A stretch of DNA of 56,469 bases from Candidatus Aegiribacteria sp. (GCA_021108005.1 JAIORS010000172.1:1-56469); one strand, 5' to 3'. Positions 35,848-44,923 are shown, counted from the stretch's first letter. Translations and numbers: made by a program. The notes: a model not told the origin generated them from the letters alone.

Positions 35848-36246
35848 TTATCTGCTCGTATTATTCAATTCGAATCGAAGAGGCTCTCCCTCAAGTGTAT
35901 GACAAAGAAATGACAACCCCTTATCAGGCACCAGGTATGTTACCTCATGATCAAAACCGTGATCGCGAATTGTTCTGGTTATATGCAGATTAGCCTGATG
36001 TAACGAAATCGTATCCAACAGATCCATGGACCTTACAACAGTATCCGCCGATGATGAAGGCACATCTCTTAAACCCGACCCGATGCAGATAGTTACAAAG
36101 TCATGTTCCAGAAGTATCAGAGGATCGGTCTCCTCTGGAAATTCATTATCGTTCTCAACAACATCCTGCCCGGCTGTGACGACAGAAAGTAATCCGATCA
36201 CCGCAGCTACGGCAAGAAGGATAAGGCCTATTTCACTCAATTTCAT
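35848..36246 (-). CDS. Small membrane-anchored protein
   Basis: A 132-residue protein with one N-terminal helix (about 6-26) and an exported alpha/beta domain. No known family is recognised. GGAGG is 13 bases before the ATG, somewhat far. It lies 196 bases upstream of secDF on the same strand and is divergent from the barrel-like gene at 36350. It may be an envelope protein; this is inference from the anchor only. Confidence 0.6.
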   Translation of the reverse strand: MKLSEIGLILLAVAAVIGLLSVVTAGQDVVENDNEFPEETDPLILLEHDFVTICIGSGLRDVPSSSADTVVRSMDLLDTISLHQANLHITRTIRDHGFDHEVTYLVPDKGLSFLCHTLEGEPLRFELNNTSR

Positions 36247-36349
36247 TTTCTATTATTTTCCTCCGGTACATCCAGGTTGCCAAACTTCTGACAGAAAGAA
36301 GATTCTCTTCATCGTATGTCAAGTCAAGTTGAAATATAAAGGGAGTATC

Positions 36350-37105
36350 ATGATAAAAGTATTTCTTACCGTTCTTGTTCTTTCAGTGGCTGGAACTTCA
36401 ACTGGAGATTCAGCTCACGGAACATCAACACAGGGGGGGCTCAGCGGGTACCTTTTTCTGCCCGGAAGCGATCTTCTGCAAATGGGTGAGCTGCGTATCC
36501 AGGGACATTTTGATTACATGGATATGAAAGGTTCTTCCAACAGTTACCTTATCCTTCCGCTGAATGTCACCTGGGGCTGTATGGAAGGGCTTGAACTTGG
36601 AGGAGAGATTCCATTCTATCTCGATGATTCCGCTGATGAAAGTCATTTTCTGGGAGATATTACACTGGGCTGCGCCTGGCTGTACGAAACCGCCAGGGGG
36701 GGGTCATCCCTTGTTCTGAATGGACACCTCAGGCTTCCTGCGGGCCGAGAGGGTCGCGATCGCGGTTCAGAGCTTGATTTTGGAATATCAACAGGCACAA
36801 CCTTCCGCCTTTTCCGCCTTCAGTGCTCCGCTTCGTACGTACTGAACGGAGGTCAGAACCCGTTTGAGAATAGTATCATCGATTACATGAATTTCTCTAT
36901 TGGAGGAGCCAGTTACGTTGCGGAAGATGTTCAGATAATTTGCGGTATGGACGGGAACACATTCGGTGACCTCGGTTTGAGTGGTTCCGGAGTTATTTAT
37001 ATCTTCGACAGTATTTCATTGTTCGGAGCCCTGAGAGCGGGATTGAGCGGCGGGGAATCGTTCAGACTTTCAGCGGGAGCATCCTGGACTTTGTCGGGAT
37101 TTTAA
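36350..37105 (+). CDS. Outer-membrane beta-barrel-like protein
   Basis: A 251-residue protein with an N-terminal signal (MIKVFLTVLVLSVAGTSTG) and regular amphipathic beta strands that end in an aromatic residue (final SWTLSGF), as in outer-membrane barrels with a terminal Phe. ATG at 36350 follows AAGGGAG; the longer upstream reading overlaps the divergent gene. It ends two bases before the convergent iscS stop. A porin-like or transport role is possible; no subfamily is recognised. Confidence 0.7.
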   Translation: MIKVFLTVLVLSVAGTSTGDSAHGTSTQGGLSGYLFLPGSDLLQMGELRIQGHFDYMDMKGSSNSYLILPLNVTWGCMEGLELGGEIPFYLDDSADESHFLGDITLGCAWLYETARGGSSLVLNGHLRLPAGREGRDRGSELDFGISTGTTFRLFRLQCSASYVLNGGQNPFENSIIDYMNFSIGGASYVAEDVQIICGMDGNTFGDLGLSGSGVIYIFDSISLFGALRAGLSGGESFRLSAGASWTLSGF

Positions 37106-37107
37106 AG

Positions 37108-38259
37108 TTACTTCGCATAGGGAGATATTCTTCTGAGCCTTTCAATGATTGGAGGAAGAATCTCCATCACGTAATCTATCTCTCTATTGGTTGTATATCT
37201 GCTCAAACTGAACCGAATAGCGGTGCTGGCATCAACCGGGTCAATCCCCATAGCCGAAAGAACGTAGCTGGGGGTTCCTTCTCCGGTGCTGCAGGCAGAA
37301 CCGGAAGATACGCAAATACCTTCTACGTCCAGCATGGTCATTATCGCTTCGCTTTCAACTCCCCCGAACATCACTGTAGCTGTATTGGGAAGCCTCCTTG
37401 CGTTCGCGCCCGCTATGACAGTTCCGGAACAGTTATCAAGTATGCCTTTCTCCAATCTTTCCAGAAGTAATCCTGTTTCATCGATCTTCTCCGAAAGGTG
37501 CTCTACCGCAAGTTCTGCTGCTTTTCCGAGTCCCGCAATTCCCGGAGCGTTGAAAGTGCCGGCCCTCATTCCCTTTTCCTGGTGGCCCCCAAGCATGAGC
37601 GGAGGGATTTTTATCCCTTTCCTGATGTAAAGGGCTCCCACTCCCTTCGGTCCATGGAATTTGTGAGCGGAGAGGCTGAGCATATCTATTCCGATTGATC
37701 TTACATCCACGGCTATTTTTCCTACAGCCTGAACAGCGTCCGTATGAAACAAAGCTCCCGCTTCGTGGGCTTTGCGAGCTGCTTCTTCTACCTGCATTAC
37801 AACGCCGGTTTCGTTGTTGGCCATCATTATTGAAACCAGACCGGTCTTCTCGCTGATACAACTGTCAAAAGAATCCATGTCCAGTGTTCCGTCACTGTTA
37901 ACTTCGGAAAAGGCAACGAGATGTCTCTCTTCAGCAATGTGTTCCGCTGTCTCAAGCACTGCCGGATGCTCGATCCTGGATGTAACAAAGCCTGGTTTCA
38001 GAGGATTGATCTCGACAGCGCCTATCAGAGCTGTGTTATCGCTTTCGGTTCCCCCTGACGTGAAATAAATTTCTTCGGCATCGGCTCCTATGAGTTCAGC
38101 AACTTTATTCCTGGCCTTTTCGATATCTTCCATTATATCGCTTCCGAAAGAATGAAAACTGGATGGGTTTCCGAACCTCTCCGTCAGAAATGGAAGCATC
38201 GCGTCGAGAACCTCAGGAGCAACTTTTGTGGTAGCGTTATTGTCGAGATATACTTTCAT
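37108..38259 (-). CDS. iscS: Cysteine desulfurase (NifS/IscS type)
   Basis: A 383-residue PLP enzyme. The Schiff-base Lys200 is in SAHKFHGPKG, His98 in RIEHPAV stacks on the cofactor, and the catalytic Cys323 sits in the mobile loop SSGSACSTGEG. It strips sulfur from cysteine and hands persulfide to the scaffold protein encoded just upstream, with which it shares a 4-base overlap (ATGA). The order regulator-scaffold-desulfurase is that of a compact ISC/NIF operon. Length agrees with NifS. Confidence 0.95.
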   Translation of the reverse strand: MKVYLDNNATTKVAPEVLDAMLPFLTERFGNPSSFHSFGSDIMEDIEKARNKVAELIGADAEEIYFTSGGTESDNTALIGAVEINPLKPGFVTSRIEHPAVLETAEHIAEERHLVAFSEVNSDGTLDMDSFDSCISEKTGLVSIMMANNETGVVMQVEEAARKAHEAGALFHTDAVQAVGKIAVDVRSIGIDMLSLSAHKFHGPKGVGALYIRKGIKIPPLMLGGHQEKGMRAGTFNAPGIAGLGKAAELAVEHLSEKIDETGLLLERLEKGILDNCSGTVIAGANARRLPNTATVMFGGVESEAIMTMLDVEGICVSSGSACSTGEGTPSYVLSAMGIDPVDASTAIRFSLSRYTTNREIDYVMEILPPIIERLRRISPYAK

Positions 38260-38843
38260 TCGGTGACGCTCACTTTCACTGCTTTTCCCGTTCTCTTACG
38301 CATTTCTCTTTCCAGAATAGTGATGACGGATATAGAGTCACCTCCCGCAAGCCTGACATGTACACGCTCCGGATGAACATGTGTGATCGAAATCCCTCCG
38401 TTCCCGGCGGCTTCTGCAAGGTCTTCAGGCATTTCACTGATGATGGCTTTGAGATGTTCAGCAACGTTATCGCTTCGATGTCTGAAATTGCTAACCGCCG
38501 CAGAAAGCGCCTCATGCCCCATTACGGAGCAGTGGTACTTCTCCTCCGGCATTCCGCCGAGGAATTCAACTATCCGGTCGTTTGTGATCTCAAGAGCTTC
38601 CTCCAGCGTTTTTCCTCTGGCTATTTCCGTCAGGGCGGAGGCCGCGGCAATGGCTCCAGCGCAGCCGAAGGTCATGAACCTTATATCCGCGATTCTATTG
38701 TCGTCATCCACCCGGATATCAAGGGTCATGGCGTCGCCACACTGGGGAGAACCAATCTCGGAATGCCCATCCGGATCGGGCAGTTGCCCTGAATTCCTTG
38801 GATTCATGAAATGATCCATGAGTTTTTCTGAATACTTCCACAT
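38256..38843 (-). CDS. iscU: IscU/NifU-type iron-sulfur scaffold with degenerate Nfu-like tail
   Basis: A 195-residue two-domain protein. Residues 1-128 are the U-type scaffold with Cys35 in QCGD, Cys61 in FGCAG and Cys105 in YHCSV, plus the conserved Asp37. The last ~58 residues follow the pattern of the Nfu domain (NGGISITHVHPERVHVRL, then a helix and KAVKVSV), but the CxxC that binds the cluster in Nfu is replaced by AGGDS. The domain has probably lost cluster binding and kept a structural or partner role. It is followed by iscS in overlap and preceded by the Rrf2 gene (12-base gap). Confidence 0.9.
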   Translation of the reverse strand: MWKYSEKLMDHFMNPRNSGQLPDPDGHSEIGSPQCGDAMTLDIRVDDDNRIADIRFMTFGCAGAIAAASALTEIARGKTLEEALEITNDRIVEFLGGMPEEKYHCSVMGHEALSAAVSNFRHRSDNVAEHLKAIISEMPEDLAEAAGNGGISITHVHPERVHVRLAGGDSISVITILEREMRKRTGKAVKVSVTE

Positions 38844-38855
38844 CGGATATTTCTC

Positions 38856-39305
38856 CTATATGTTCCCCTCTATAAGGTCTTTCAGAGTTTTTTCGCTCAT
38901 ATAGGAACAGAACATGTTCCTGAGTTTCACCCACAACGGTCTGGTTACACATGTATCCTCAAGAGAACAGTGTTCCTGGCCGAAAAGGTTCTCCGGAGAA
39001 CACGTCGCTTCTCCGGACATGCAGCTCGCCGGAAGAAAATTGGTTTCAAGAACTTCAAAAACTTTGAAAAGATTGATCTTCTCCGGAGGCAACCCGAGAA
39101 CGTACCCTCCTCCCGGCCCACGTTTCCCCTTAACTATTCCGTTTCTCCTGAGAAGACCGAATATCTGCTCAAGGTAACGCACAGATACATGCTCCTGCTC
39201 CGATAACAGCGAAAGAGATATGGGCTGTTTGTCATCCTTACCCATCATGCTGGCCATGCGGGCAAGAACCCTGAGGGCATACCGGCTTCTCGTAGAAATA
39301 AGCAT
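38856..39305 (-). CDS. iscR: Rrf2-family regulator (IscR-like)
   Basis: A 149-residue Rrf2 winged-helix protein: MLISTRSRYALRVL start, the recognition helix VSVRYLEQIFGLLRRNG, the GPGGGYVL wing, and a cysteine-rich loop (SCMSGEATCSPENLFGQEHC) that can hold a [2Fe-2S] cluster. As in IscR, it probably senses iron-sulfur status and represses its own operon. A palindrome GAATAT-N4-ATATTC overlaps the -10 of its promoter. It heads iscR-iscU-iscS. Confidence 0.92.
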   Translation of the reverse strand: MLISTRSRYALRVLARMASMMGKDDKQPISLSLLSEQEHVSVRYLEQIFGLLRRNGIVKGKRGPGGGYVLGLPPEKINLFKVFEVLETNFLPASCMSGEATCSPENLFGQEHCSLEDTCVTRPLWVKLRNMFCSYMSEKTLKDLIEGNI

Positions 39306-39325
39306 ATTTCCCCCTTTTCCTGTAG

Positions 39326-39360
39326 GAATATGAGTATATTCAGATATTATTTTGCGTCAA
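39326..39360 (-). promoter_or_regulatory. iscR promoter with overlapping palindromic operator
   Basis: On the minus strand TTGACG (39355-39360) and TATACT (39333-39338) are 16 bases apart. The palindrome GAATATACTCATATTC (39326-39341) covers the -10, the right place for self-repression by the Rrf2 protein. The site differs from the E. coli type 1 box. Confidence 0.6.
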
Positions 39361-39914
39361 GTAACATGTTTTCGTTTGTAGAGATATTTTGACAGCACGC
39401 TTCCCACTGCCACCGCTACCGTTCCCGCCATCATCAGAACGAGAGCTAGTCTCAGGGCGGAAGGAAGGGGATCTCCCGTTTTTCCCGCGCCGGCAAAGGT
39501 AACATCCAGATCAAGGATAACTGTAACTGGCCGATAGTTGCCTCTATTGCTTACTATAATAGAATAACTGCCCAGACCGGGCACTTCCAATTCAAATGAA
39601 CCTGAGGATACTGACATGAACTCCAGGGTATCAACAGGTTCTACGTTGTTACGCCACCTCAGATAGTCATCCACGTGAAGCAGTATCAACTCAACGGATG
39701 CTGTGTCAGGAAATATCTGTACAGTCCCAATAAGGCTTGCGCTGTCCGATTTATGCTCCGGCAGCACAAAATTGACGGTCCTGTACCGGGCTACAGGGAT
39801 TTCGAGGCTTTCCTGCCGCAACAGAGCCAGGCTTCCGGCATACAGCGAATTGAACGTGAGCGGAATCGCAAGAACAAAATACCTCAATGGAATCCGTCGG
39901 GTTTTCCTGGACAT
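39357..39914 (-). CDS. Membrane protein, partner of the upstream gene
   Basis: A 185-residue protein with an N-terminal signal/anchor (about 12-32), an extracytoplasmic beta domain (about 35-145; strands such as GSFELEVPGLGSYSIIVSN are GOLD-like) and a C-terminal helix (about 154-176). It starts directly after the stop of the 39915 gene, so the two are coupled. No family is recognised with confidence. Confidence 0.6.
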   Translation of the reverse strand: MSRKTRRIPLRYFVLAIPLTFNSLYAGSLALLRQESLEIPVARYRTVNFVLPEHKSDSASLIGTVQIFPDTASVELILLHVDDYLRWRNNVEPVDTLEFMSVSSGSFELEVPGLGSYSIIVSNRGNYRPVTVILDLDVTFAGAGKTGDPLPSALRLALVLMMAGTVAVAVGSVLSKYLYKRKHVT

Positions 39915-40667
39915 TCAGTCAGTTTTATCCACTTCAGCAGCACCGGCTGAATATAACCTTCGAAGAGCTACTCCCTGGATTGTCAGGTAGAAGCCCACAA
40001 GCAGCGGAATAAGACCCGTTCCTGCGATTATCAGAGGAAGAATGCTGGAATCCGCGGCGTTCTCGATGGCTCCGGCTGCCTTCGAAAGGTGCTGTGTGGC
40101 TCTATTGAAAGCTTCCTCGGTGGTGAAAAGGTCGCCCGCAAGAGAATCTACCCCGCCGGCAACTTCTTCAAGAACCGGCTCAAGTGGTTCAAGCGTGGCG
40201 GAAAGATGCTCCATCTGACTTATCATTTCTCCCGACGCGTAGAAGGTGTTATTCAGGCTGGAAACAGCTTCTGAGAAGTAATTTCTGCCTATCATCGAAG
40301 TAATCGTAACGGGCAGGTTTTCGAGGCTTTCCCCCACTATGAGCACCAGACCCCTTATCTCCTCCGTGGTTTCTTTTATGTTGTTTACCGTTATCCAGGT
40401 TTCGTGGACTATATCCTTCGTGCTTCTTATGGAATTGCTCACTTCGCTTACCAGAGAAGATGATGTGCCGAAATCTTTCCCTATAAGCTCCACCGCTGAG
40501 TTAGCGCTGTGAAGTCCATCCGCTATTGATACAAGGCTACCCCTGACCGGCCCCCAGGCGGTAAATGCCACGACAATTATCGTGGATCCCGCTACTATCG
40601 CAATAACACCGAGAACCCAGGAAAGCCAGATTGAAAGACTGTGAGAAATAAGATTCTTCCTTTTCAT
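39915..40667 (-). CDS. Two-helix membrane protein with long periplasmic coiled coil
   Basis: A 250-residue protein with helices near both ends (about 15-38 and 212-234) that flank a periplasmic region of about 170 residues with heptad-like helices (VSEVSNSIRSTKDIVHE, NIKETTEEIRGL). The layout resembles stalk or tether proteins, and chemoreceptor-like periplasmic helices without the signalling tip. It is divergent from the inositol-phosphatase gene and forms a two-gene unit with the following gene. Function unknown. Confidence 0.6.
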   Translation of the reverse strand: MKRKNLISHSLSIWLSWVLGVIAIVAGSTIIVVAFTAWGPVRGSLVSIADGLHSANSAVELIGKDFGTSSSLVSEVSNSIRSTKDIVHETWITVNNIKETTEEIRGLVLIVGESLENLPVTITSMIGRNYFSEAVSSLNNTFYASGEMISQMEHLSATLEPLEPVLEEVAGGVDSLAGDLFTTEEAFNRATQHLSKAAGAIENAADSSILPLIIAGTGLIPLLVGFYLTIQGVALRRLYSAGAAEVDKTD

Positions 40668-40799
40668 TTTAACCCCTGTCTGAATACGTTGTTTGAAAGT
40701 ATTAATTAAAGTATCAAACTAATAGAGAAAAAACAAGACTGACCCATAATCCGCTTTCTCCTGCGGAAATACTATCGAAAGGCTTTCAGAAAGGCTGAT

Positions 40800-41570
40800 G
40801 TGAATATGATCGATGATATAATTCGGGCGGCCCATGAGGCCGGATCAATCCTTCTTGACGCAGCCGGGAGGGATATGGAAGTAACGAAGAAAAACAATCA
40901 TGAACTGGTAACCAAAGCGGATCTGCTCTCGGAGAAGCACCTGAAAAATCGTCTTCAGGAAATAAAACCGGAAGCCGGTTTTCTGGGGGAGGAGAGCTGG
41001 GAAGGAGATTTTCCCGAACCTCCTTTCTGGATCGTTGACCCGCTGGATGGCACAAATAACTACGCCCACAGTCACCCAGTCTGGTCCGTGAGCATAGCCT
41101 ACTGGAACGGGAGTGAAATAGAGCATGGCTGCGTATTCGACCCTGGCAGAAAAGAAACCTTCTCAGCTTCAAAGGGATCGGGAACATGGCTGAACGGGCA
41201 TCAGGTGTTCTCTACCGTGACAGAAAAAATGTCGGACTGCCTGTTCGCAACAGGTTTCCCTTACCACAGGAAAGAGAATAATCTTGGCCTTGATCTTGAA
41301 GTCCTCAAGTATTTCCTTGGAAGAGTTCAGGGAATACGAAGGGGTGGCTCCGCGGCTCTTGATCTCTCATATGTAGCCTGCGGGAGGCTGGATGGCTTCT
41401 GGGAAGAACATCTGAAGCCCTGGGATATGGCCGCGGGTTATCTTCTTGTAACAGAATCGGGCGGGGAAGTATCCGCATACGAAGGGGGAAAATGGTCCCC
41501 TGCCTCATGTGGAGCGGTAGCTTCAGGCAGGCCAATTCACAATAAAATGCTCCTGGGAATCGGACAATAG
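40800..41570 (+). CDS. Inositol monophosphatase-family phosphatase
   Basis: A 256-residue Mg-dependent sugar-phosphatase-fold enzyme. The metal site is complete: GEES (Glu near 63), DPLDGTNNY, and WDMAAGY near the C-terminus. Family members hydrolyse inositol phosphates, histidinol phosphate, fructose bisphosphate or PAP; the target is not decided here. GTG at 40800 follows AAAGG by five bases, while an ATG at 40806 is also possible. A hairpin follows its stop. Confidence 0.9.
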   Translation: MNMIDDIIRAAHEAGSILLDAAGRDMEVTKKNNHELVTKADLLSEKHLKNRLQEIKPEAGFLGEESWEGDFPEPPFWIVDPLDGTNNYAHSHPVWSVSIAYWNGSEIEHGCVFDPGRKETFSASKGSGTWLNGHQVFSTVTEKMSDCLFATGFPYHRKENNLGLDLEVLKYFLGRVQGIRRGGSAALDLSYVACGRLDGFWEEHLKPWDMAAGYLLVTESGGEVSAYEGGKWSPASCGAVASGRPIHNKMLLGIGQ

Positions 41571-41574
41571 AAAG

Positions 41575-41610
41575 GACAGGTGAAACAGAATCTGATCGGC
41601 TTCACCTGTC
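41575..41610. terminator. Hairpin between convergent genes
   Basis: A perfect 10-bp stem (GACAGGTGAA/TTCACCTGTC) with a 16-base loop separates the phosphatase stop from the barrel-like gene stop. No T run follows, so this may be a weak bidirectional terminator. Confidence 0.5.
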
Positions 41611-41633
41611 GCCGTCTATCCGGGGCTATACTG

Positions 41634-42335
41634 TCAGAAGCCCAGGTTCACGCCTCCGTAGAACATGCTGATGCCGTCTACCTCTTTATCCGATGAAATG
41701 GGTTTGGTGTACTTGTACTCGGCAAAAACGCTCAGGGGAACCAATGGAGGTTCGAAGGAAACTCCCAGAACGCCATGAATTCCCGGATGCACATGATCGT
41801 AAGGATCGATGCTCACAGAACCGCCGGTTTCTTCGTTGATAACCTGAAGCAGAACATCAGCGTCACTGAAGAGTATATGGGCTCCTCCTCCCGCGCCAAT
41901 GTACGGTTTCAGGGGAAGAGCCCCGATAGGTATTCTAATTTTCATGGTTGCGCCGAGATCTATATCATGAAAGGTAGCCGTGTAACCGCCAAGCATCTGG
42001 CTTTCGATGCTGTCGGGAGACCATCCCCATTCGTTCTCAAGGTATTGATAAAGACCGGTGGTATCTTCCCGAAAATTCTGGCCGTATTCATTTTCGATAT
42101 AGGTCACCAGATACTGTTCCATCGTAATATCGCTCTCGCTTCCGGCGTACGAACCGCTTACTTCAAGTTCTACAAGGCTCAGGAGAGGAAAACTAAGTTG
42201 TCCGCCGAAAACAGCGCCTGACGCGCTCTGGCCTGTTCTGGGGTCGTTTCCATTGTAATAGCCTATCCTGCCTCCGAACCTTACCCCCGCAGTTGATATG
42301 CCACAGATGAGCATCAATATCATAATTTTGTTCAC
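41634..42335 (-). CDS. Outer-membrane beta-barrel protein (OmpA/OmpW-like)
   Basis: A 233-residue protein with signal peptide MNKIMILMLICGISTAG and alternating strands, ending in a typical outer-membrane aromatic (VNLGF). Several strands have the GGxxxY/F pattern of small eight-strand barrels. No ligand is suggested. Its start is 144 bases from the divergent C25 peptidase gene. It is convergent with the phosphatase gene, with a hairpin between. Confidence 0.75.
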   Translation of the reverse strand: MNKIMILMLICGISTAGVRFGGRIGYYNGNDPRTGQSASGAVFGGQLSFPLLSLVELEVSGSYAGSESDITMEQYLVTYIENEYGQNFREDTTGLYQYLENEWGWSPDSIESQMLGGYTATFHDIDLGATMKIRIPIGALPLKPYIGAGGGAHILFSDADVLLQVINEETGGSVSIDPYDHVHPGIHGVLGVSFEPPLVPLSVFAEYKYTKPISSDKEVDGISMFYGGVNLGF

Positions 42336-42393
42336 ATTCAGCTCCTTTCGATTATTGCTTTAAACCCGGCACAGGATTAACGGTTTTCCTAAC

Positions 42394-42422
42394 ATTCTGT
42401 GCATTGTACCTTTAAGTATAAT
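42394..42422 (+). promoter_or_regulatory. Possible promoter of the first C25 gene
   Basis: TATAAT at 42417-42422 is a full -10 consensus. The -35 is poor (TTCTGT at 42395-42400, 16-base spacing). The gene start lies 58 bases downstream of the -10. Confidence 0.45.
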
Positions 42423-42479
42423 GTATTATTGTAATAATGTGTATTTCCAATTTTCACTATTATAAAGGAGGAACGAAAT

Positions 42480-44771
42480 ATGAAAAGATCTTTCTTTATC
42501 CTTTTACTGGCAGTGGCTGCGGTTTTCGCTTCTGGAGTGGGGGATGCTTCCAGCTGGCAGTCATTCGGCGGCTCAGCTGGCGAAATATCTGAAGTGACTG
42601 TTCTTGAATCGGACCAGAACCATATGGTTCTGGAAATCTCCATCCCGGGTTTCTGGCTCTACGACAGCCCGGCTGAGGGCAGAATATGGGACTGTATCGA
42701 CCTGCCTGATTTTTACTCACAGGGAAAAATCGGCCTGCCTGACCTGCCATCCGTAACAAAGATGTTCGCCCTTCCTTTCGGAACAGAGGCGATTGTAACG
42801 GTTGAAGAAGTAAATTCAGCTGTTTACGGTAACATGGAGATCCTTCCAAGACAGACCCCCGAAATTGACATGGACCACGAACCTTACCCCTTTGTCATCG
42901 TCGATGAATTTTACCGTAGTAACGAGAATTATCCCTCTTCATGGGTAAATATTGACAACGAGGGCATCTGGTCGGGACTCAATGTAGCGAGACTCGTGGT
43001 AAACCCGTTCAGCTACAATCCTTATACCGGAAACCTGGAAGCAGCAAGCAGCATCATCCTGAGAGTGGATTTTGAAGGAAACGCGACAGAATTCGCATAT
43101 CCGGTAAATCCATCGATGGTTCCCGCAATGGAACAGAACGTAATCAACTGGGACGTATTCAAATTCGCGGCGGACCCGCTTGACGGTTCCCGCGATGACG
43201 GTGTTGAGTATGTCTTTGTATGTACCGATACCAATGTGGACTGGGTTTCAGAACTCATAGAAACACACCACTATCTGGGGCTTCATACAAGGGTTGAAAC
43301 CCTTACTGCTCCCGCAACCTCTGGTGCCATAAAAACTGCCATAACTGATAATTATGATACTGGTGTTACTCGCTTCGCATGTATTGTCGGTACGAATGCG
43401 GAGCTTCCTTCTCACATCTGGGACGGATTTACAAGTGATTACTGGTACGCCTGCTTCATCGGAAGCGACAATTTCCCCGAGATAGCCGTTGGAAGACTGA
43501 CCGGTAACCAGACTCAGATCGAAAATCAGGTAGCAAAGATCATCGGCGGTTATATGGATTACGACTTCGATGATACGCCTACCACCGGCATCATTCCAAG
43601 CGAGTGCATACTTGCCGCCCATGGAGAACAATATCCCGGCAAGTACACAGCCTGCATGAATGAACTCGCTGCGTTTTCATACAGCCTTATCAATTTCGAC
43701 TTCACGACGGTTTTCCCCCCTGAGGGCGGAACCGCTGCAATGGTATCAACCGGTATCAACAACGAAATAGGCACAGTTACCTACAGAGGCCATGGAAGCC
43801 AGACATCCTGGACATGGTCCCCCGGATGGAACAATTCCAATATCACCGCACTGACCAATACTTTCATGCCTCCCGTTTTCAACATCGCATGTTACTGCGG
43901 TGATTACACCGGTGGGGGAACTTGCCTTGCGGAAGCCTGGCAGTGGGCCACTCACGGATCCAGCGGGAACCTCGCGGCTACCGATCCTTCCTATACAGAA
44001 GCAAACCACGTTTATATCAAGCAGATATACAAGGAAATCTTCGATACGGGGCTTTTCCGTATCGGTGAGGGGATAAACGCCGCTACCGTCTATACGATAA
44101 ACAATCAGGGCAGTATCGGTATTTCGAACGCCAAAATGTACATCTGGTTCGGCGATCCCGCAATGGACATCTGGACATTCGATACCGCCTCTGAGCCCGG
44201 CGTGCTTGAGATATCACCCCCCGCAAGCATTCCCCCCGGGAACTCGAACGTTACGGTTACAGTGACCGATGACGGTTCCGCAGTAGCGGGAGCCAACGTT
44301 ACCCTTACCGACGGAGTTGATAATTACGGAACCGGCATGACCTTCTACGAAGAGGGCACAACCAATTCCTTTGGAGAGGTAACCATAAATATCACAGCTC
44401 CTTCAAGTGGAACCGTACATATCGGAGCGTTCCTTCATGACTACAATTACGACATCGCTGAAGTAATCATCGGCACCGGTGTGGCCGCGTCAGAGGGAGC
44501 ATCATCTATCCTTTCCCTTGACAGCCCTTACCCTAACCCGATTATGGAAAATGCGTCCCTCGGGTTCAGCGTTCCCGTATCCGGAAGGGTTGAGCTTGCG
44601 GTCTACGATTTGTCAGGCCGAATGGTTGAAACCATCCTTGACGGCGCGGTCGAATCTGGAAGCCACAGTATGACGTGGGCTCCAGGGGCTGAAATAGCCA
44701 GTGGCGTCTACTTCGTCAGGCTTTCAACCGAGGGAGGAACCCTCACGCGGCAGGCTATGATCATCAGATAG
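42480..44771 (+). CDS. Secreted gingipain-like C25 peptidase with C-terminal sorting domain (copy 1)
   Basis: A 763-residue exported protease: signal peptide (1-18), an N-terminal propeptide-like beta region (about 20-230), the C25 catalytic domain with His438 in YRGHGS and nucleophile Cys471 in NIACYCG, an Ig-like domain (about 580-660), and a FlgD-like C-terminal sorting domain (YPNPI, YDLSGR, final MIIR). AAAGGAGG precedes the ATG. It is probably a surface or released cysteine protease. A GC-rich terminator follows, so it is transcribed apart from its neighbour copy. Confidence 0.92.
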   Translation: MKRSFFILLLAVAAVFASGVGDASSWQSFGGSAGEISEVTVLESDQNHMVLEISIPGFWLYDSPAEGRIWDCIDLPDFYSQGKIGLPDLPSVTKMFALPFGTEAIVTVEEVNSAVYGNMEILPRQTPEIDMDHEPYPFVIVDEFYRSNENYPSSWVNIDNEGIWSGLNVARLVVNPFSYNPYTGNLEAASSIILRVDFEGNATEFAYPVNPSMVPAMEQNVINWDVFKFAADPLDGSRDDGVEYVFVCTDTNVDWVSELIETHHYLGLHTRVETLTAPATSGAIKTAITDNYDTGVTRFACIVGTNAELPSHIWDGFTSDYWYACFIGSDNFPEIAVGRLTGNQTQIENQVAKIIGGYMDYDFDDTPTTGIIPSECILAAHGEQYPGKYTACMNELAAFSYSLINFDFTTVFPPEGGTAAMVSTGINNEIGTVTYRGHGSQTSWTWSPGWNNSNITALTNTFMPPVFNIACYCGDYTGGGTCLAEAWQWATHGSSGNLAATDPSYTEANHVYIKQIYKEIFDTGLFRIGEGINAATVYTINNQGSIGISNAKMYIWFGDPAMDIWTFDTASEPGVLEISPPASIPPGNSNVTVTVTDDGSAVAGANVTLTDGVDNYGTGMTFYEEGTTNSFGEVTINITAPSSGTVHIGAFLHDYNYDIAEVIIGTGVAASEGASSILSLDSPYPNPIMENASLGFSVPVSGRVELAVYDLSGRMVETILDGAVESGSHSMTWAPGAEIASGVYFVRLSTEGGTLTRQAMIIR

Positions 44772-44798
44772 CAGGCTGACTGCAGAACTTCGAACTTT

Positions 44799-44824
44799 GG
44801 CGGGCTGTTACGGCCCGCCTTTTC
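44799..44824 (+). terminator. Rho-independent terminator
   Basis: A 7-bp all-GC stem (GGCGGGC/GCCCGCC) with a 7-base loop is followed by TTTTC. It separates the two C25 genes. Confidence 0.85.
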
Positions 44825-44923
44825 TTATGTGCTTGACCTTGCCTGCCCAAATCAGTTAGGGTTCATGCTGTATTGGATTTCAGGAAAACGCTTTATCACT
44901 TTTCCATGATGGAGATGATTTGT

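Noticed and set aside
36026-36349. N-terminal extension of the barrel-like protein
   Set aside because: The extension overlaps a divergent gene, while the ATG at 36350 has AAGGGAG and starts a signal peptide.
38358-38814. Two long plus-strand frames (about 144 codons) over iscU
   Set aside because: Both are shadows of the scaffold gene, whose cysteine motifs are clear.
40692-40718. TTTGA...TCAAA inverted pair between divergent genes as an operator
   Set aside because: The arms are five bases and the AT-rich centre is off axis; chance is likely.
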